Below, in pieces: positions 36,174 to 43,873 of a DNA stretch of 64,000 bases (its first letter is position 1; each line of letters begins with the position of its first letter). Below the pieces are notes generated by a model. It made no database searches. It was not told the origin of the DNA and saw only the letters and a program-made list of their open reading frames with translations. Source of the stretch: Alphaproteobacteria bacterium (GTDB taxonomy: Bacteria; Pseudomonadota; Alphaproteobacteria; SMXP01); assembly GCA_028285305.1 (NCBI GenBank), contig JANQPV010000014.1, positions 62,001 to 126,000 on the forward strand, given 5' to 3'. Made by a program: the position numbers and the translations under genes.

Positions 36174-36716
36174 GTGGATAACCCTGTGTTGCAGTTTCGA
36201 AATGCCGGAATGAAGGATGCTGAAGCCATCGCACATCTTCACGCAGCGAGTTGGCGAGAGAACTTTCGCGGCACGTATGCCGACGAGTATTTGGACGGCG
36301 CCGTTGTCGAGGATCGCAGGCGCGTGTGGCAAGAGCGGCTCACCGCGCCGGCTTCAAATCAGAGCGTGATTCTAGCGATGAATGGGGCGGACTTAGCGGG
36401 CTTTGTCTGTGCCTACGGCGCCCATAATACGCAGCTTGGGTCATTTATCGACAATTTACACGTGTCGGGACGACATCAGCGGAGCGGCATTGGCCGCCAA
36501 CTCATGCGGCGTATCGCAGAGGATTTGTGTGCGGAGTATGGAGAGATTGGGGTCTATCTCTGGGTGCTGGAGAACAATTCCAACGCCCGCCAATTCTACG
36601 AAGTTTTGGGGGCATCGAATTCCCAAGTTCGCGAAGAGTCCACGCCGGACGGTGGAACAGCGCCGACGTGCATTTATGTGTGGCCGAGCCCGGCTCATAT
36701 CGTAGCGCGTACTTAA
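36174..36716 (+). CDS. GNAT-family N-acetyltransferase
   Basis: A 180-residue GNAT acetyltransferase. The acetyl-CoA motif is VSGRHQRSGIGRQLMRRIAED (Q/RxxGxG/A, about 98-118), followed by LWVLENNSNARQFYEVLGA (about 126-144), the second GNAT motif. The N-terminal AEAIAHLHAASWRENFRGTYADEYLD is typical of the acyltransferase subgroup that acetylates small amines. The start codon GTG 36174 is not firmly set; a second GTG lies 12 nt downstream. It is divergent from the M2 peptidase gene. Substrate unknown. Confidence 0.88.
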   Translation: MDNPVLQFRNAGMKDAEAIAHLHAASWRENFRGTYADEYLDGAVVEDRRRVWQERLTAPASNQSVILAMNGADLAGFVCAYGAHNTQLGSFIDNLHVSGRHQRSGIGRQLMRRIAEDLCAEYGEIGVYLWVLENNSNARQFYEVLGASNSQVREESTPDGGTAPTCIYVWPSPAHIVART

Positions 36717-36791
36717 TGGCCGATCATGTGGCGGCTTGAGCGCGTTGACATGTTTGTGCATTGTTAACGGTCTTGCATCTATCCGGTAGCC

Positions 36792-37358
36792 ATGGATCTT
36801 TCGCTTGTTCCTCACCCTATGACGCCGTGTCGTGCGCTGCGTGCTGTTGATGCGACCATTAACCGGCGAGACGGCGGACTGGATGTGCGCTTTTGCGCTG
36901 AGGGGGATCTCGAACGGATTGTTTGGCCAGCTCCTGCGGGGCGAAGGCGCGTAGACGGATTATGGCAGCATACTTGTTTTGAAGCTTTTCTCGCCTCTGG
37001 CGATGACCGATCCTATTGCGAGTTCAATTTCTCTCCGTCAGGTGAGTGGGCAAGCTACGCGTTCACTGACTACCGCGATGGGATGCGCAAGGCCAGAGAG
37101 TTCGCGGCACCGGTCCTCCATCAGGAGAGAGCGCAAGACACTTATAAACTGTCCGTCAATCAGGAGCTCGGAATTCCTGGTCTTCTAAAGGAGGAGTCGG
37201 TGTGGCGCGTGGCCGTATCAGCGGTCATCGAAGAGACGGGTGGTGAGAAATCCTATTGGGCTCTTATTCATCCGTCTGAAAAGCCCGACTTTCATCACAA
37301 AGGTGGGTTCATTTGTTTGCTCGATCCCCCTAGCATTCAAGGAGCACATGGCTCATGA
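36792..37358 (+). CDS. DOMON-like domain protein
   Basis: A 188-residue protein matching the DOMON-like type III family: a beta-sandwich with GLWQHTCFEAFLASGDDRSYCEFNFSPSGEWASYAFTDYRDGM in the middle and YWALIHPSEKPDFHHKGGF at the end. DOMON relatives bind heme or sugars; here there is no signal peptide, so it is probably cytosolic. It overlaps the NamZ-like gene by ATGA, and I recall this pairing as common in alphaproteobacteria, which suggests a role in muropeptide or sugar handling. Confidence 0.82.
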   Translation: MDLSLVPHPMTPCRALRAVDATINRRDGGLDVRFCAEGDLERIVWPAPAGRRRVDGLWQHTCFEAFLASGDDRSYCEFNFSPSGEWASYAFTDYRDGMRKAREFAAPVLHQERAQDTYKLSVNQELGIPGLLKEESVWRVAVSAVIEETGGEKSYWALIHPSEKPDFHHKGGFICLLDPPSIQGAHGS

Positions 37359-38557
37359 GATTTGGTATTGACCGTCTGATTACGGATCGTGCGTTGCGTG
37401 CGCCGCTTGAGGGCAGGCGGGTTGCTCTCGTTGCTCATCCGGCCTCGGTTACCGAAGACCTAACCCATTCGCTCGACGCGTTGGCGTCGTGTGACGGCGT
37501 AAATCTCACAGCCGCCTTCGGTCCCCAACACGGATTGCGCGGCGACAAGCAAGACAACATGATTGAATCACCGGACTTTGACGATCCTATCCACGGCATT
37601 CCTGTCTTTAGTTTGTACGGGGAGGTTCGCCGGCCGAGCGATGAAATGCTGGATACGTCCGACGTCATTCTTGTGGACCTGCAGGACCTGGGGTGCCGCA
37701 TTTACACGTTTATTACGACGCTGCGTTACATCCTCGAAGGGGCCGCGAAACAGAGCAAAGCGGTTTGGGTGCTTGATCGCCCAAATCCGGCCGGCCGTCC
37801 AGTTGAGGGCCTAAAGCTCCGCGAGGGCTGGGAGAGTTTTGTGGGGGCGGGGCCCATGCCGATGCGGCACGGCCTTACCGTCGGCGAACTCGGACACTGG
37901 TTCATCCGTAAGCTAAGCTTGGATGTAGACTACCGAGTCGTGGAAATGGAAGGCTGGGCACCAGATGCAACGCCTGGGTTTGGCTGGCCGCTGGGTGAGC
38001 GGACATGGGTTAATCCCAGCCCGAATGCCCCGAACCTGTGGATGGCGCGGGCTTACGCTGGCACCGTAATGCTCGAAGGAACCACTCTCTCCGAAGGGCG
38101 CGGAACCACTCGGCCACTGGAGCTTTTTGGCGCGCCGGACATCGATGCGCGGGCGATCATCAAAGAAATGATGGACTTAGCTCCCCACTGGCTTGAAGGG
38201 TGCCGGGTGCGGGATTGCTGGTTTGAACCGACATTTCACAAGCATGTTGGCGCGCTTTGCCATGGTGTGCAGATTCATGTCGAGGATCAAAGCTACGATC
38301 ACCTGCGCTTCAAACCATGGCGTCTCCAGGCGCTCTCGTTTAAAGCCATCCGGCGGCTCTATCCGGACTATCCAATTTGGCGCGACTTTCCCTACGAATA
38401 TGAGCTGGACAAGCTGGCGATCGATGTCATTAACGGCAGTCCGCTCCTCAGAGAATGGGTTGATAATGCGGAGGCGTCTCCCCAGGATTTGGACGAACTC
38501 ACCCAGCCGGATGAGAAGGCTTGGCTCGATGAACGCCAAGACTACTTGATTTATTAG
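37355..38557 (+). CDS. NamZ-like exo-beta-N-acetylmuramidase (DUF1343)
   Basis: A 400-residue member of DUF1343, whose characterised member NamZ of Bacillus removes terminal N-acetylmuramic acid from peptidoglycan fragments. Family signatures visible: FGPQHGLRGDKQDNMIES (about 54-71), LVDLQDLGCRIYTFITTL with the Asp and Tyr of the active site, LDRPNPAGRPVEG, and LEGTTLSEGRGTTRPLELFG. There is no signal peptide, so it would act on recycled muropeptides in the cytosol. It is translationally coupled (ATGA) to the DOMON-like gene and followed 83 bp later by an MFS transporter that might import a related substrate. Confidence 0.9.
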   Translation: MRFGIDRLITDRALRAPLEGRRVALVAHPASVTEDLTHSLDALASCDGVNLTAAFGPQHGLRGDKQDNMIESPDFDDPIHGIPVFSLYGEVRRPSDEMLDTSDVILVDLQDLGCRIYTFITTLRYILEGAAKQSKAVWVLDRPNPAGRPVEGLKLREGWESFVGAGPMPMRHGLTVGELGHWFIRKLSLDVDYRVVEMEGWAPDATPGFGWPLGERTWVNPSPNAPNLWMARAYAGTVMLEGTTLSEGRGTTRPLELFGAPDIDARAIIKEMMDLAPHWLEGCRVRDCWFEPTFHKHVGALCHGVQIHVEDQSYDHLRFKPWRLQALSFKAIRRLYPDYPIWRDFPYEYELDKLAIDVINGSPLLREWVDNAEASPQDLDELTQPDEKAWLDERQDYLIY

Positions 38558-38640
38558 CATTGCCTACCTGACCGGTCAGCCTTGAACCCGGTGCGCAACC
38601 GCGCCATGCTCGGCGCTTCGCGCGGGGGAGGACATAGTGC

Positions 38641-40002
38641 ATGGCGCAAATCGAAGAACCGGTTGATAGCGAGGCCGCTCCATCGGCACGCGCCTATCCG
38701 AGCGAACGCTACGCCTGGTGGGTAATGTTTGTTTTGACCCTCGCGCTCCTGGTTTCTTTCATCGATCGCCAAATTGTTGCGCTGGTTGTGGAACCTCTCA
38801 AGGCCGACTTGGGGATCAACGACACCCAGGTTGGATGGCTTTATGGAGGCTTTGCCATCTTTTATGCGGCTGCCGGACTTCCGCTTGCGGTCCTTGCCGA
38901 CAAAAAGAGCCGTCGATGGATCATCACCATAGGGATTTTAGCCTGGAGCGCCATGACCGTGGCGTGCGGTCTGTCGCGGAACTTCTTCCAACTTATGCTC
39001 GCGCGGATTGGGGTCGGTGTCGGCGAAGCCACACTCGGGCCCAGCACCCATTCGTTGGTCGGTGATTACTTCCCGCCGTCCAAGATCCCGCGGGCCATGA
39101 GTGTTTTTCAATTGGGAGCGGTCATTGGAACCGGCCTTGCTTTTCTGGTGGGCGGGCTTGTGGTTGAGGCGGTCAAGAACAGTCCTCCCGTCGACGCGGG
39201 CGTCTTTGGGGTCCTGAAGCCTTGGCAATTGACGTTCATTTATGTGGGTGTGCCTGGCGCACTGGTCGCGCTGTTGATGCAGACGGTCAGGGAGCCGGAG
39301 CGCCGTTCAAAACAAAGTTCGTCGAGTTTTCGCACCCAGGATTTTGGCGAGCTGTTTGCGTTTTATAGAAGCAACTGGAAAACGGTCCTTGCCCATCACG
39401 GGGGCTTCACCTCCATCGCTCTCGTCGGTTGGGCCTTCGTTTTCTGGACCCCCACCTATTTTACTCGAATCCATGGCGTCTCGGCTGGACAAGCTTCGCA
39501 GATCTTTGGGTTGATCTACGTGTTTGCGGGAACGCTCGGTGTGCTTTGGGCGCCTTGGATGGCGGAGATGCTGGCCAAGCGAGGTTGGAAGGACTCCAAT
39601 ATCGTTGGAGGCCTCTTGGGCAGTGCCTTAGTTTTACCGGTCATTCTGTTCATCGAATTGTCGCCATGGCTATGGCTCGCGTGGGTTCTGTACGTGCCCG
39701 CCGTATTCTTTATCAACTCGCCCTTCGGTCTCGCGAACGGGGCCCTACCGGTGATCGCACCGCCGCACATGCGCGCTCAAATCGCTGCGGTATACGCTCT
39801 GATCGGGGCCGTCTTTGGCATGGGAATCGGGCCGCCATTGGGCGGGGCTATCAGCGACTACATCTTTACCGGTCCTGAAGGCGTTCGGTATTCCATCATG
39901 CTCATGACGTGCATCTTTGGGCCTTTAGGTGTCGGTTTGCTGTGGTGGGGGCGGAAGCATTATGCAGAAAGCCTTGCGCGTGCCGAGGCTGAGTATCATT
40001 AA
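38641..40002 (+). CDS. MFS transporter, spinster-like
   Basis: A 453-residue major-facilitator transporter with twelve predicted membrane helices. The N-terminal FIDRQIVALVVEPLKADLGI followed by TQVGWLYGGFAIFYA is typical of the spinster-like subfamily; the loop 2-3 motif is LADKKSRRWIITIGI, and RIGVGVGEATLGPSTHSLVGDYFP carries the family Gly-rich helix 4. A cytosolic loop near residues 215-235 separates the halves. Substrates in this subfamily range from lipids to sugars and drugs. GGGGGAGGA lies upstream of ATG. It may belong to the DOMON-NamZ operon. Confidence 0.92.
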   Translation: MAQIEEPVDSEAAPSARAYPSERYAWWVMFVLTLALLVSFIDRQIVALVVEPLKADLGINDTQVGWLYGGFAIFYAAAGLPLAVLADKKSRRWIITIGILAWSAMTVACGLSRNFFQLMLARIGVGVGEATLGPSTHSLVGDYFPPSKIPRAMSVFQLGAVIGTGLAFLVGGLVVEAVKNSPPVDAGVFGVLKPWQLTFIYVGVPGALVALLMQTVREPERRSKQSSSSFRTQDFGELFAFYRSNWKTVLAHHGGFTSIALVGWAFVFWTPTYFTRIHGVSAGQASQIFGLIYVFAGTLGVLWAPWMAEMLAKRGWKDSNIVGGLLGSALVLPVILFIELSPWLWLAWVLYVPAVFFINSPFGLANGALPVIAPPHMRAQIAAVYALIGAVFGMGIGPPLGGAISDYIFTGPEGVRYSIMLMTCIFGPLGVGLLWWGRKHYAESLARAEAEYH

Positions 40003-40079
40003 GCGGTAGCTTTGAACCCGCTCAAGTCGGTCAGCGCGATTTACCTAATGTCTTTAAACTGATCTGCATGCGGTTTAAT

Positions 40080-40137
40080 TTGACATTCAGCCGTATAGGT
40101 CATAAACTTGTCACAGCTAAAGTGATGTTGATCACTT
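40080..40137 (+). promoter_or_regulatory. Sigma-70-type promoter with a palindromic operator
   Basis: TTGACA (40080-40085), a 17-bp spacer and TAAACT (40103-40108) form a good -35/-10 pair, with a start near 40115. Directly downstream is AAGTGAT-GTTG-ATCACTT (40120-40137), a perfect 7-bp inverted repeat; its core TGAT-N4-ATCA resembles CRP/FNR-family sites, and its position just after the start suggests a repressor site. It serves the VOC gene. Confidence 0.6.
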
Positions 40138-40255
40138 GAATCAAACTTCCATTGTGCTCAAATGAAGGGGCAAGAGGCGGGAGTGCTGTCTCGCAATCAA
40201 TTATTAAGCCCTTTTCGTTAACCCTGTCAGCTGGACTGTGGTGGGAGATCTAGAC

Positions 40256-40690
40256 ATGCGATCCGCGAACATCCGTTGTGCCGATAACGAGGTCGGTGCT
40301 GTTGAGGCATTTTACTGTGATCACCTGGGATTTCGATTGGACCAAAGCCAAGCCAACTCGGTTCTTTCAAATGGAACGCTGAATCTTCGTTTGAACGGGG
40401 ACTCATCCGAGAATGAGGGTGAGCTGGATTGTGCTCGCAGCTTCCAAAACAAAGAAGAGGCCTTGCGCCTTGAGTTCGACGACTTGGACCGAGCTGTTTT
40501 TGCCCTCAAGGAACGGGGCACCGAATTCTGTTCCGAGCTTATTCACGATGAGGCCGGCGCCAGGATCTACTTGAGAGATCCGTCTGGTTACTTGTTGGAA
40601 TTGGCTCAAAGAACCTTGGCTTGTCGTTCCAAGCCCCGGGTTCGCGGTGTGTATTGTGTCGCAGCGCGGGCGAGGCGGGCTGGTCGGTAG
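40256..40690 (+). CDS. VOC (glyoxalase/bleomycin-resistance)-family protein
   Basis: A 144-residue single-domain vicinal-oxygen-chelate protein. The fold's pattern is visible: an early AVEAFYCDHLGFRLD (paired betaalpha unit), ALRLEFDDLDRAVFALKERG in the middle, and ARIYLRDPSGYLLELAQR, whose Glu is a usual metal ligand. The last about 25 residues are basic and not part of the domain. Activity (dioxygenase, isomerase, resistance binding) cannot be set. ATG 40256 is preceded by GGGAG; earlier GTG codons at 40238 are less likely. It precedes the ParDE pair. Confidence 0.85.
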   Translation: MRSANIRCADNEVGAVEAFYCDHLGFRLDQSQANSVLSNGTLNLRLNGDSSENEGELDCARSFQNKEEALRLEFDDLDRAVFALKERGTEFCSELIHDEAGARIYLRDPSGYLLELAQRTLACRSKPRVRGVYCVAARARRAGR

Positions 40691-40769
40691 TTGATCAATT
40701 CGGCTCGCGCCAAGCCTAAGTCTGAAGTTGTCCTCTATTTCCTGATCAAACATGTTTGTGTTAATAGTT

Positions 40770-40787
40770 AGCATTTGTTGCAATGCT
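40770..40787 (+). promoter_or_regulatory. Inverted repeat in the ParDE promoter region
   Basis: AGCATT-TGTTGC-AATGCT is a perfect 6-bp inverted repeat 29 bp upstream of the antitoxin ATG. Type II antitoxins bind such sites to repress their own operon. Confidence 0.6.
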
Positions 40788-40816
40788 TTCGGTGTGCGAT
40801 CAGTGGAGTGTTTCAG

Positions 40817-41062
40817 ATGACAAGCTTTTCTTTGGGAAAGTATTGGGAAGATTACGTCGCTTTGCAGATTGAGCAGGGTCGCTTCAACAATGCCAGCGAA
40901 GTCATTCGTGACGCACTTCGGTTGCAAGAAGAGTACACACTTAAGCTTGATTCGCTCCGCTCGGACATCGATGCCGGTGTGCGCTCAGTTCGAAACGGCA
41001 GAGTGAGTCGCGCGACCCCAGAAGACATCAAGAAGCATGCGAAAGCTCGACGGAAAGCGTAG
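40817..41062 (+). CDS. parD: ParD-type antitoxin (CopG/RHH family)
   Basis: An 81-residue antitoxin. The N-terminal ribbon-helix-helix DNA-binding part is TSFSLGKYWEDYVALQIEQGRFNNASEVIRDALRLQEE (about 2-39), and the C-terminal half is the charged toxin-binding tail ending KARRKA. It neutralises ParE and represses the operon. ATG 40817 is preceded by GGAG and by a palindrome at 40770-40787. The toxin's GTG start overlaps its TAG stop by one base, so synthesis is coupled in the usual antitoxin-first order. Confidence 0.93.
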   Translation: MTSFSLGKYWEDYVALQIEQGRFNNASEVIRDALRLQEEYTLKLDSLRSDIDAGVRSVRNGRVSRATPEDIKKHAKARRKA

Positions 41063-41352
41063 TGTTTCGCTACGTTCTTTCTGACGAGGCCGAATCCGAT
41101 CTTACCGATCTGTACATATACTCGTTGGAGAATTGGGGTGAAGCGCACGCCGATGCTTATCTTGGCGAACTCTATGCCGTTTTTACCCGACTGTCAGAGA
41201 ATCGGCTGATCGGTCGCGAAAGGCCTGAGCTCGGTGACGCGATCCGTTCGTTTCCTTGCGGATCATATATCGTTTTCTACATGCCTCATGAAGAAGGTGT
41301 GGCGGTCGTGCGCGTCCTTCATGGCAGCCGAGATGTTGATACTCCGTTTTAG
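41062..41352 (+). CDS. parE: ParE/RelE-superfamily toxin
   Basis: A 96-residue toxin of the ParE branch: VLSDEAESDLTDLYIYSLENWGEAHADAYLGELYAVF (about 4-40), then IGRERPELGDAIRSFPCGSYIVFYMPHEEGVAVVRVLHGSRDV, the ParE C-terminal pattern. ParE proteins poison DNA gyrase; the catalytic residues of ribosome-cleaving RelE are not evident. The start is GTG 41062, overlapping the antitoxin stop. The pair looks intact and is a stand-alone module with no mobile element next to it. Confidence 0.92.
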   Translation: MFRYVLSDEAESDLTDLYIYSLENWGEAHADAYLGELYAVFTRLSENRLIGRERPELGDAIRSFPCGSYIVFYMPHEEGVAVVRVLHGSRDVDTPF

Positions 41353-41410
41353 GTTTGGTGTTTGTGGCATCGTGGGCATGTGCGGCATTGCAACAAGCCA
41401 TTCACGCGTC

Positions 41411-42490
41411 TCAACCGCCATTTAGCCAATCTGTAGCAGCAAGATGCTCGAAGAGCTTCTGTACATTCTCTCCCCTCAACTGCCACGACATGCAGCGCAC
41501 GCCGCCGCCCATGTGACAGACTTGGTCCGACCGAATAGGCACGATCTCTTTGGTCGTTACGGATTGAATCTGTTCCAAGGCGATCGAATCTTCGGGAATG
41601 CCGAACTGGGGAAAGTAGATCCTGTGGGGCGTGACCAGCATATTCGTGTACAAGCCGCAGGCGGAGCCAAAGCGCTCGTCGTAGATTTCACTTCCGTCAT
41701 AAGGCGTGACAATTTCGTGTAGGTCGACGCCCGGCAAGCCGGCTTTCAGATCCGTTCGAAGTTTTGCCGCATAGTTGGGGTCGTCCGGGTATGAATTGAT
41801 GATCAATGTGTTTGGTTCAACGAATGCCACGACGCCGTCCGCGTGTTCCAGTCCGCCTTGCTCGTCCGCTTCAATGAAAGCGATGTGATTGAGTTCCAGT
41901 TCTTTCTTGAGAACCTTTCGGGCTTCCGCTTCGGAGAGCCCATTGTCGCGCAGAAACTTCCGGCTGAGAACGGCCCGGCCGTCGTTATCTTCGACCAGGT
42001 TGCCGCCGTCGTTGAAAAGACGCATGGCTTTGTAAGTGAGCCCGGCCTCCATCATGACCCGGGTAAGACGTTCCTGCACGAAGTCGGCCTCGGCTTGGCC
42101 TTCGCTCCGGCCGCCCTGGCCCGCTGCCGTATAGCGAAACAGAACGGGGTGGGCTGGGTTCGCAAGACCGAAATCCCGGATCCAAATGTCTTCTGCTGGA
42201 ACCTTCCCGACAGCGTCTTCGCCCAACGCCTTAACGTAGTCTTTGTACGAATGGGAATCCGCCAATACCAGCACGTTATCGCGTTTCATGATCTCCCGTG
42301 CGAAGGCGACATGGAAATCGAAGATGTCGTCTGCGACGTCAGCGTAATAGTGCTGTTCGTGCCGAGGAGCAGCCAAAACGATGAGTTCTTTCATTTCATT
42401 CGGTTGTTCGGCTTTCACCGGGCTCCACACGAGAGAGCAAAGTACCAAGCCAATGAGCGCGCTGACGGAACGTTTCCAATGTCTAGGCAT
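41411..42490 (-). CDS. Exported agmatine-deiminase/PPAD-type amidinotransferase-fold enzyme
   Basis: A 359-residue guanidino-group-modifying enzyme of the Porphyromonas-type peptidyl-arginine deiminase/agmatine deiminase family, with a signal peptide (about 1-27, ending PVKA-EQ). Catalytic features: DIWIRDFG (about 102-109), FNDGGNLVEDNDG, the His-Asp in LEHADGVVAFVEP, and the nucleophilic Cys in CHMGGGVRCMSW near the C-terminus. Agmatine deiminases are cytosolic, so the export signal points to a periplasmic or secreted arginine or peptidyl-arginine deiminase. It lies 5 bp after a metallo-beta-lactamase-fold gene in the same operon. Confidence 0.87.
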   Translation of the reverse strand: MPRHWKRSVSALIGLVLCSLVWSPVKAEQPNEMKELIVLAAPRHEQHYYADVADDIFDFHVAFAREIMKRDNVLVLADSHSYKDYVKALGEDAVGKVPAEDIWIRDFGLANPAHPVLFRYTAAGQGGRSEGQAEADFVQERLTRVMMEAGLTYKAMRLFNDGGNLVEDNDGRAVLSRKFLRDNGLSEAEARKVLKKELELNHIAFIEADEQGGLEHADGVVAFVEPNTLIINSYPDDPNYAAKLRTDLKAGLPGVDLHEIVTPYDGSEIYDERFGSACGLYTNMLVTPHRIYFPQFGIPEDSIALEQIQSVTTKEIVPIRSDQVCHMGGGVRCMSWQLRGENVQKLFEHLAATDWLNGG

Positions 42491-42495
42491 TCCGG

Positions 42496-43353
42496 CTAAG
42501 CGACATCCAGGCGGTAGGTTTCTCCATCGCGTTTCAGATGCCCGGCCGTGGCGCCCGCGAAGTGGGTTCCGATAATGAGGGTTGGCGTGTCGGCGAAGCG
42601 CTCAAAGATCGTCTTTCTGGTTTCACGGGCTGCGTCGGGATCGTAATCTACCGTGGCTGACCATTCCGAATGGGCAATCTGACAGGGGTGATGCATGAAA
42701 TCCCCGGTGATCAAGGCTTGTTCGCCCCCCGATTCGATCAGAACACTGACGTGCCCAGGCGTGTGGCCGTGGGTGGGAACGAGTTCTATTTCGTCACACA
42801 CTTTGTGGGTGGGCTCTACAAAGTCGACCAGATCGGCATCGAATACAGGCTGTACCGAATCTGCAAAGACCGCTCTGTGAACTTCGTCGTCTTCTTGCGT
42901 TCGCCAATGCGCGAACTCGGTTTCTGCCATCAGATATCTGGCGTTCGGAAAGGTGGGCATCCATTGCCCGCCCTCAAGCTTCGTATTCCAGCCGACATGG
43001 TCGATGTGAAGGTGCGTGCACATCACATTATCGATCGAGTCCGGTTCAAAGCCGGCCCCCTTGAGATCCTCAAGAAAGGGCAGTTGCAAGTTGTTCCAGG
43101 CTTCAGGAGAGCGTCCGGTTTTGTCGTTGCCAATACAGGTGTCCACAATGATCCGGCGATCGGGCGTTTCGACCACGAGCGCGTGAACGCTGGCGATCAG
43201 CACCCCTTCTTCTGTGACGAAATGAGGTTTCAGCCATTCAATGTCTTTAACGGCATCCGGTGTGGCCTGCGGCAAGAGAAACTCCATGCCGCCGGGGCCT
43301 TCCACCTCTACAATTTTGGTGATGGTGACATCACCGACCTGCCACTTTTGCAT
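42496..43353 (-). CDS. Metallo-beta-lactamase-fold hydrolase
   Basis: A 285-residue MBL-fold enzyme. The metal motif HxHxDH is THLHIDHVGWN (about 111-121), followed by the later His in THGHTPGHVSVL (about 195) and the Asp in ITGDFMHHP, then the last His in GTHFAGATAGHL. This arrangement is seen in lactonases and quorum-quenching AHL lactonases as well as in many other hydrolases, so an acyl-lactone activity is possible but not shown. No signal peptide. GAGGAG precedes ATG. It is the first gene of a two-gene operon with the PAD-type enzyme. Confidence 0.92.
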   Translation of the reverse strand: MQKWQVGDVTITKIVEVEGPGGMEFLLPQATPDAVKDIEWLKPHFVTEEGVLIASVHALVVETPDRRIIVDTCIGNDKTGRSPEAWNNLQLPFLEDLKGAGFEPDSIDNVMCTHLHIDHVGWNTKLEGGQWMPTFPNARYLMAETEFAHWRTQEDDEVHRAVFADSVQPVFDADLVDFVEPTHKVCDEIELVPTHGHTPGHVSVLIESGGEQALITGDFMHHPCQIAHSEWSATVDYDPDAARETRKTIFERFADTPTLIIGTHFAGATAGHLKRDGETYRLDVA

Positions 43354-43408
43354 GGGCGCGCTCCTCGTTTTCCAAACGAGATCGCCGCTTTTTGACGTTC
43401 AAGTCAAG

Positions 43409-43723
43409 CTAGTGGTGGGTGTCTTCCGCGTTTTCGATGAAGAAGTCGTTCAAATCCGTGCCCGTCCAAACCACCTCACCGTCATCGCTCACCAACTCAA
43501 AAATGTCTTTTGACGGCTGGCGCAGAGTGAGGGGGCCGTCCGCGTTAGGTGCGTAAAAGATCTTAAGCTGTGTCGGCAGTTTGTTTTTGCGCTCCACGTA
43601 GCCATAGCCGACCCAAGCTGAGTCCGCCGGTTCCTCTTCAAAGCGATCGGAAACCGTTTCGATTTCGTCTTCGCCGAAGGGCTGGTCCAATTGCACAACG
43701 CGCTTATTCGCAGAATTTGTCAT
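43409..43723 (-). CDS. Small acidic protein of unknown function
   Basis: A 104-residue soluble acidic protein (many Glu/Asp), beginning TNSANKRVVQLDQPFGEDEIETVSD. I recognise no family. The middle (YGYVERKNKLPTQLKIFY) and end (DIFELVSDDGEVVWTGTDLNDFFIEN) suggest a small beta-rich fold. AAAGGATACGGGG lies upstream of ATG 43723. It precedes the MBL gene on the same strand by 55 bp and could be in that operon. It is divergent from the DMT transporter. Confidence 0.6.
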   Translation of the reverse strand: MTNSANKRVVQLDQPFGEDEIETVSDRFEEEPADSAWVGYGYVERKNKLPTQLKIFYAPNADGPLTLRQPSKDIFELVSDDGEVVWTGTDLNDFFIENAEDTHH

Positions 43724-43873
43724 CCCCGTATCCTTTCATCCCCGGATTGGGAGGGACCCTGGCGGCAGGTCGTAAACAAAGTCTTAGTATCATAACGATC
43801 GGTTCTGGCCTTCCCGGTGAAACAGTCGCTCTGTGTCTATACGGCGACACCAAATCATTGTTAGAACTGGCCC

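Noticed and set aside
40403-40927. Minus-strand open frame spanning the VOC and ParD genes
   Set aside because: Overlaps two clear genes and the promoter palindrome; no homology features.
42496-43353. Calling the MBL-fold gene an AHL lactonase
   Set aside because: The HxHxDH motif is common to many MBL-fold hydrolases and the gene is 6 kb from luxI in a different operon; only recorded as testable.
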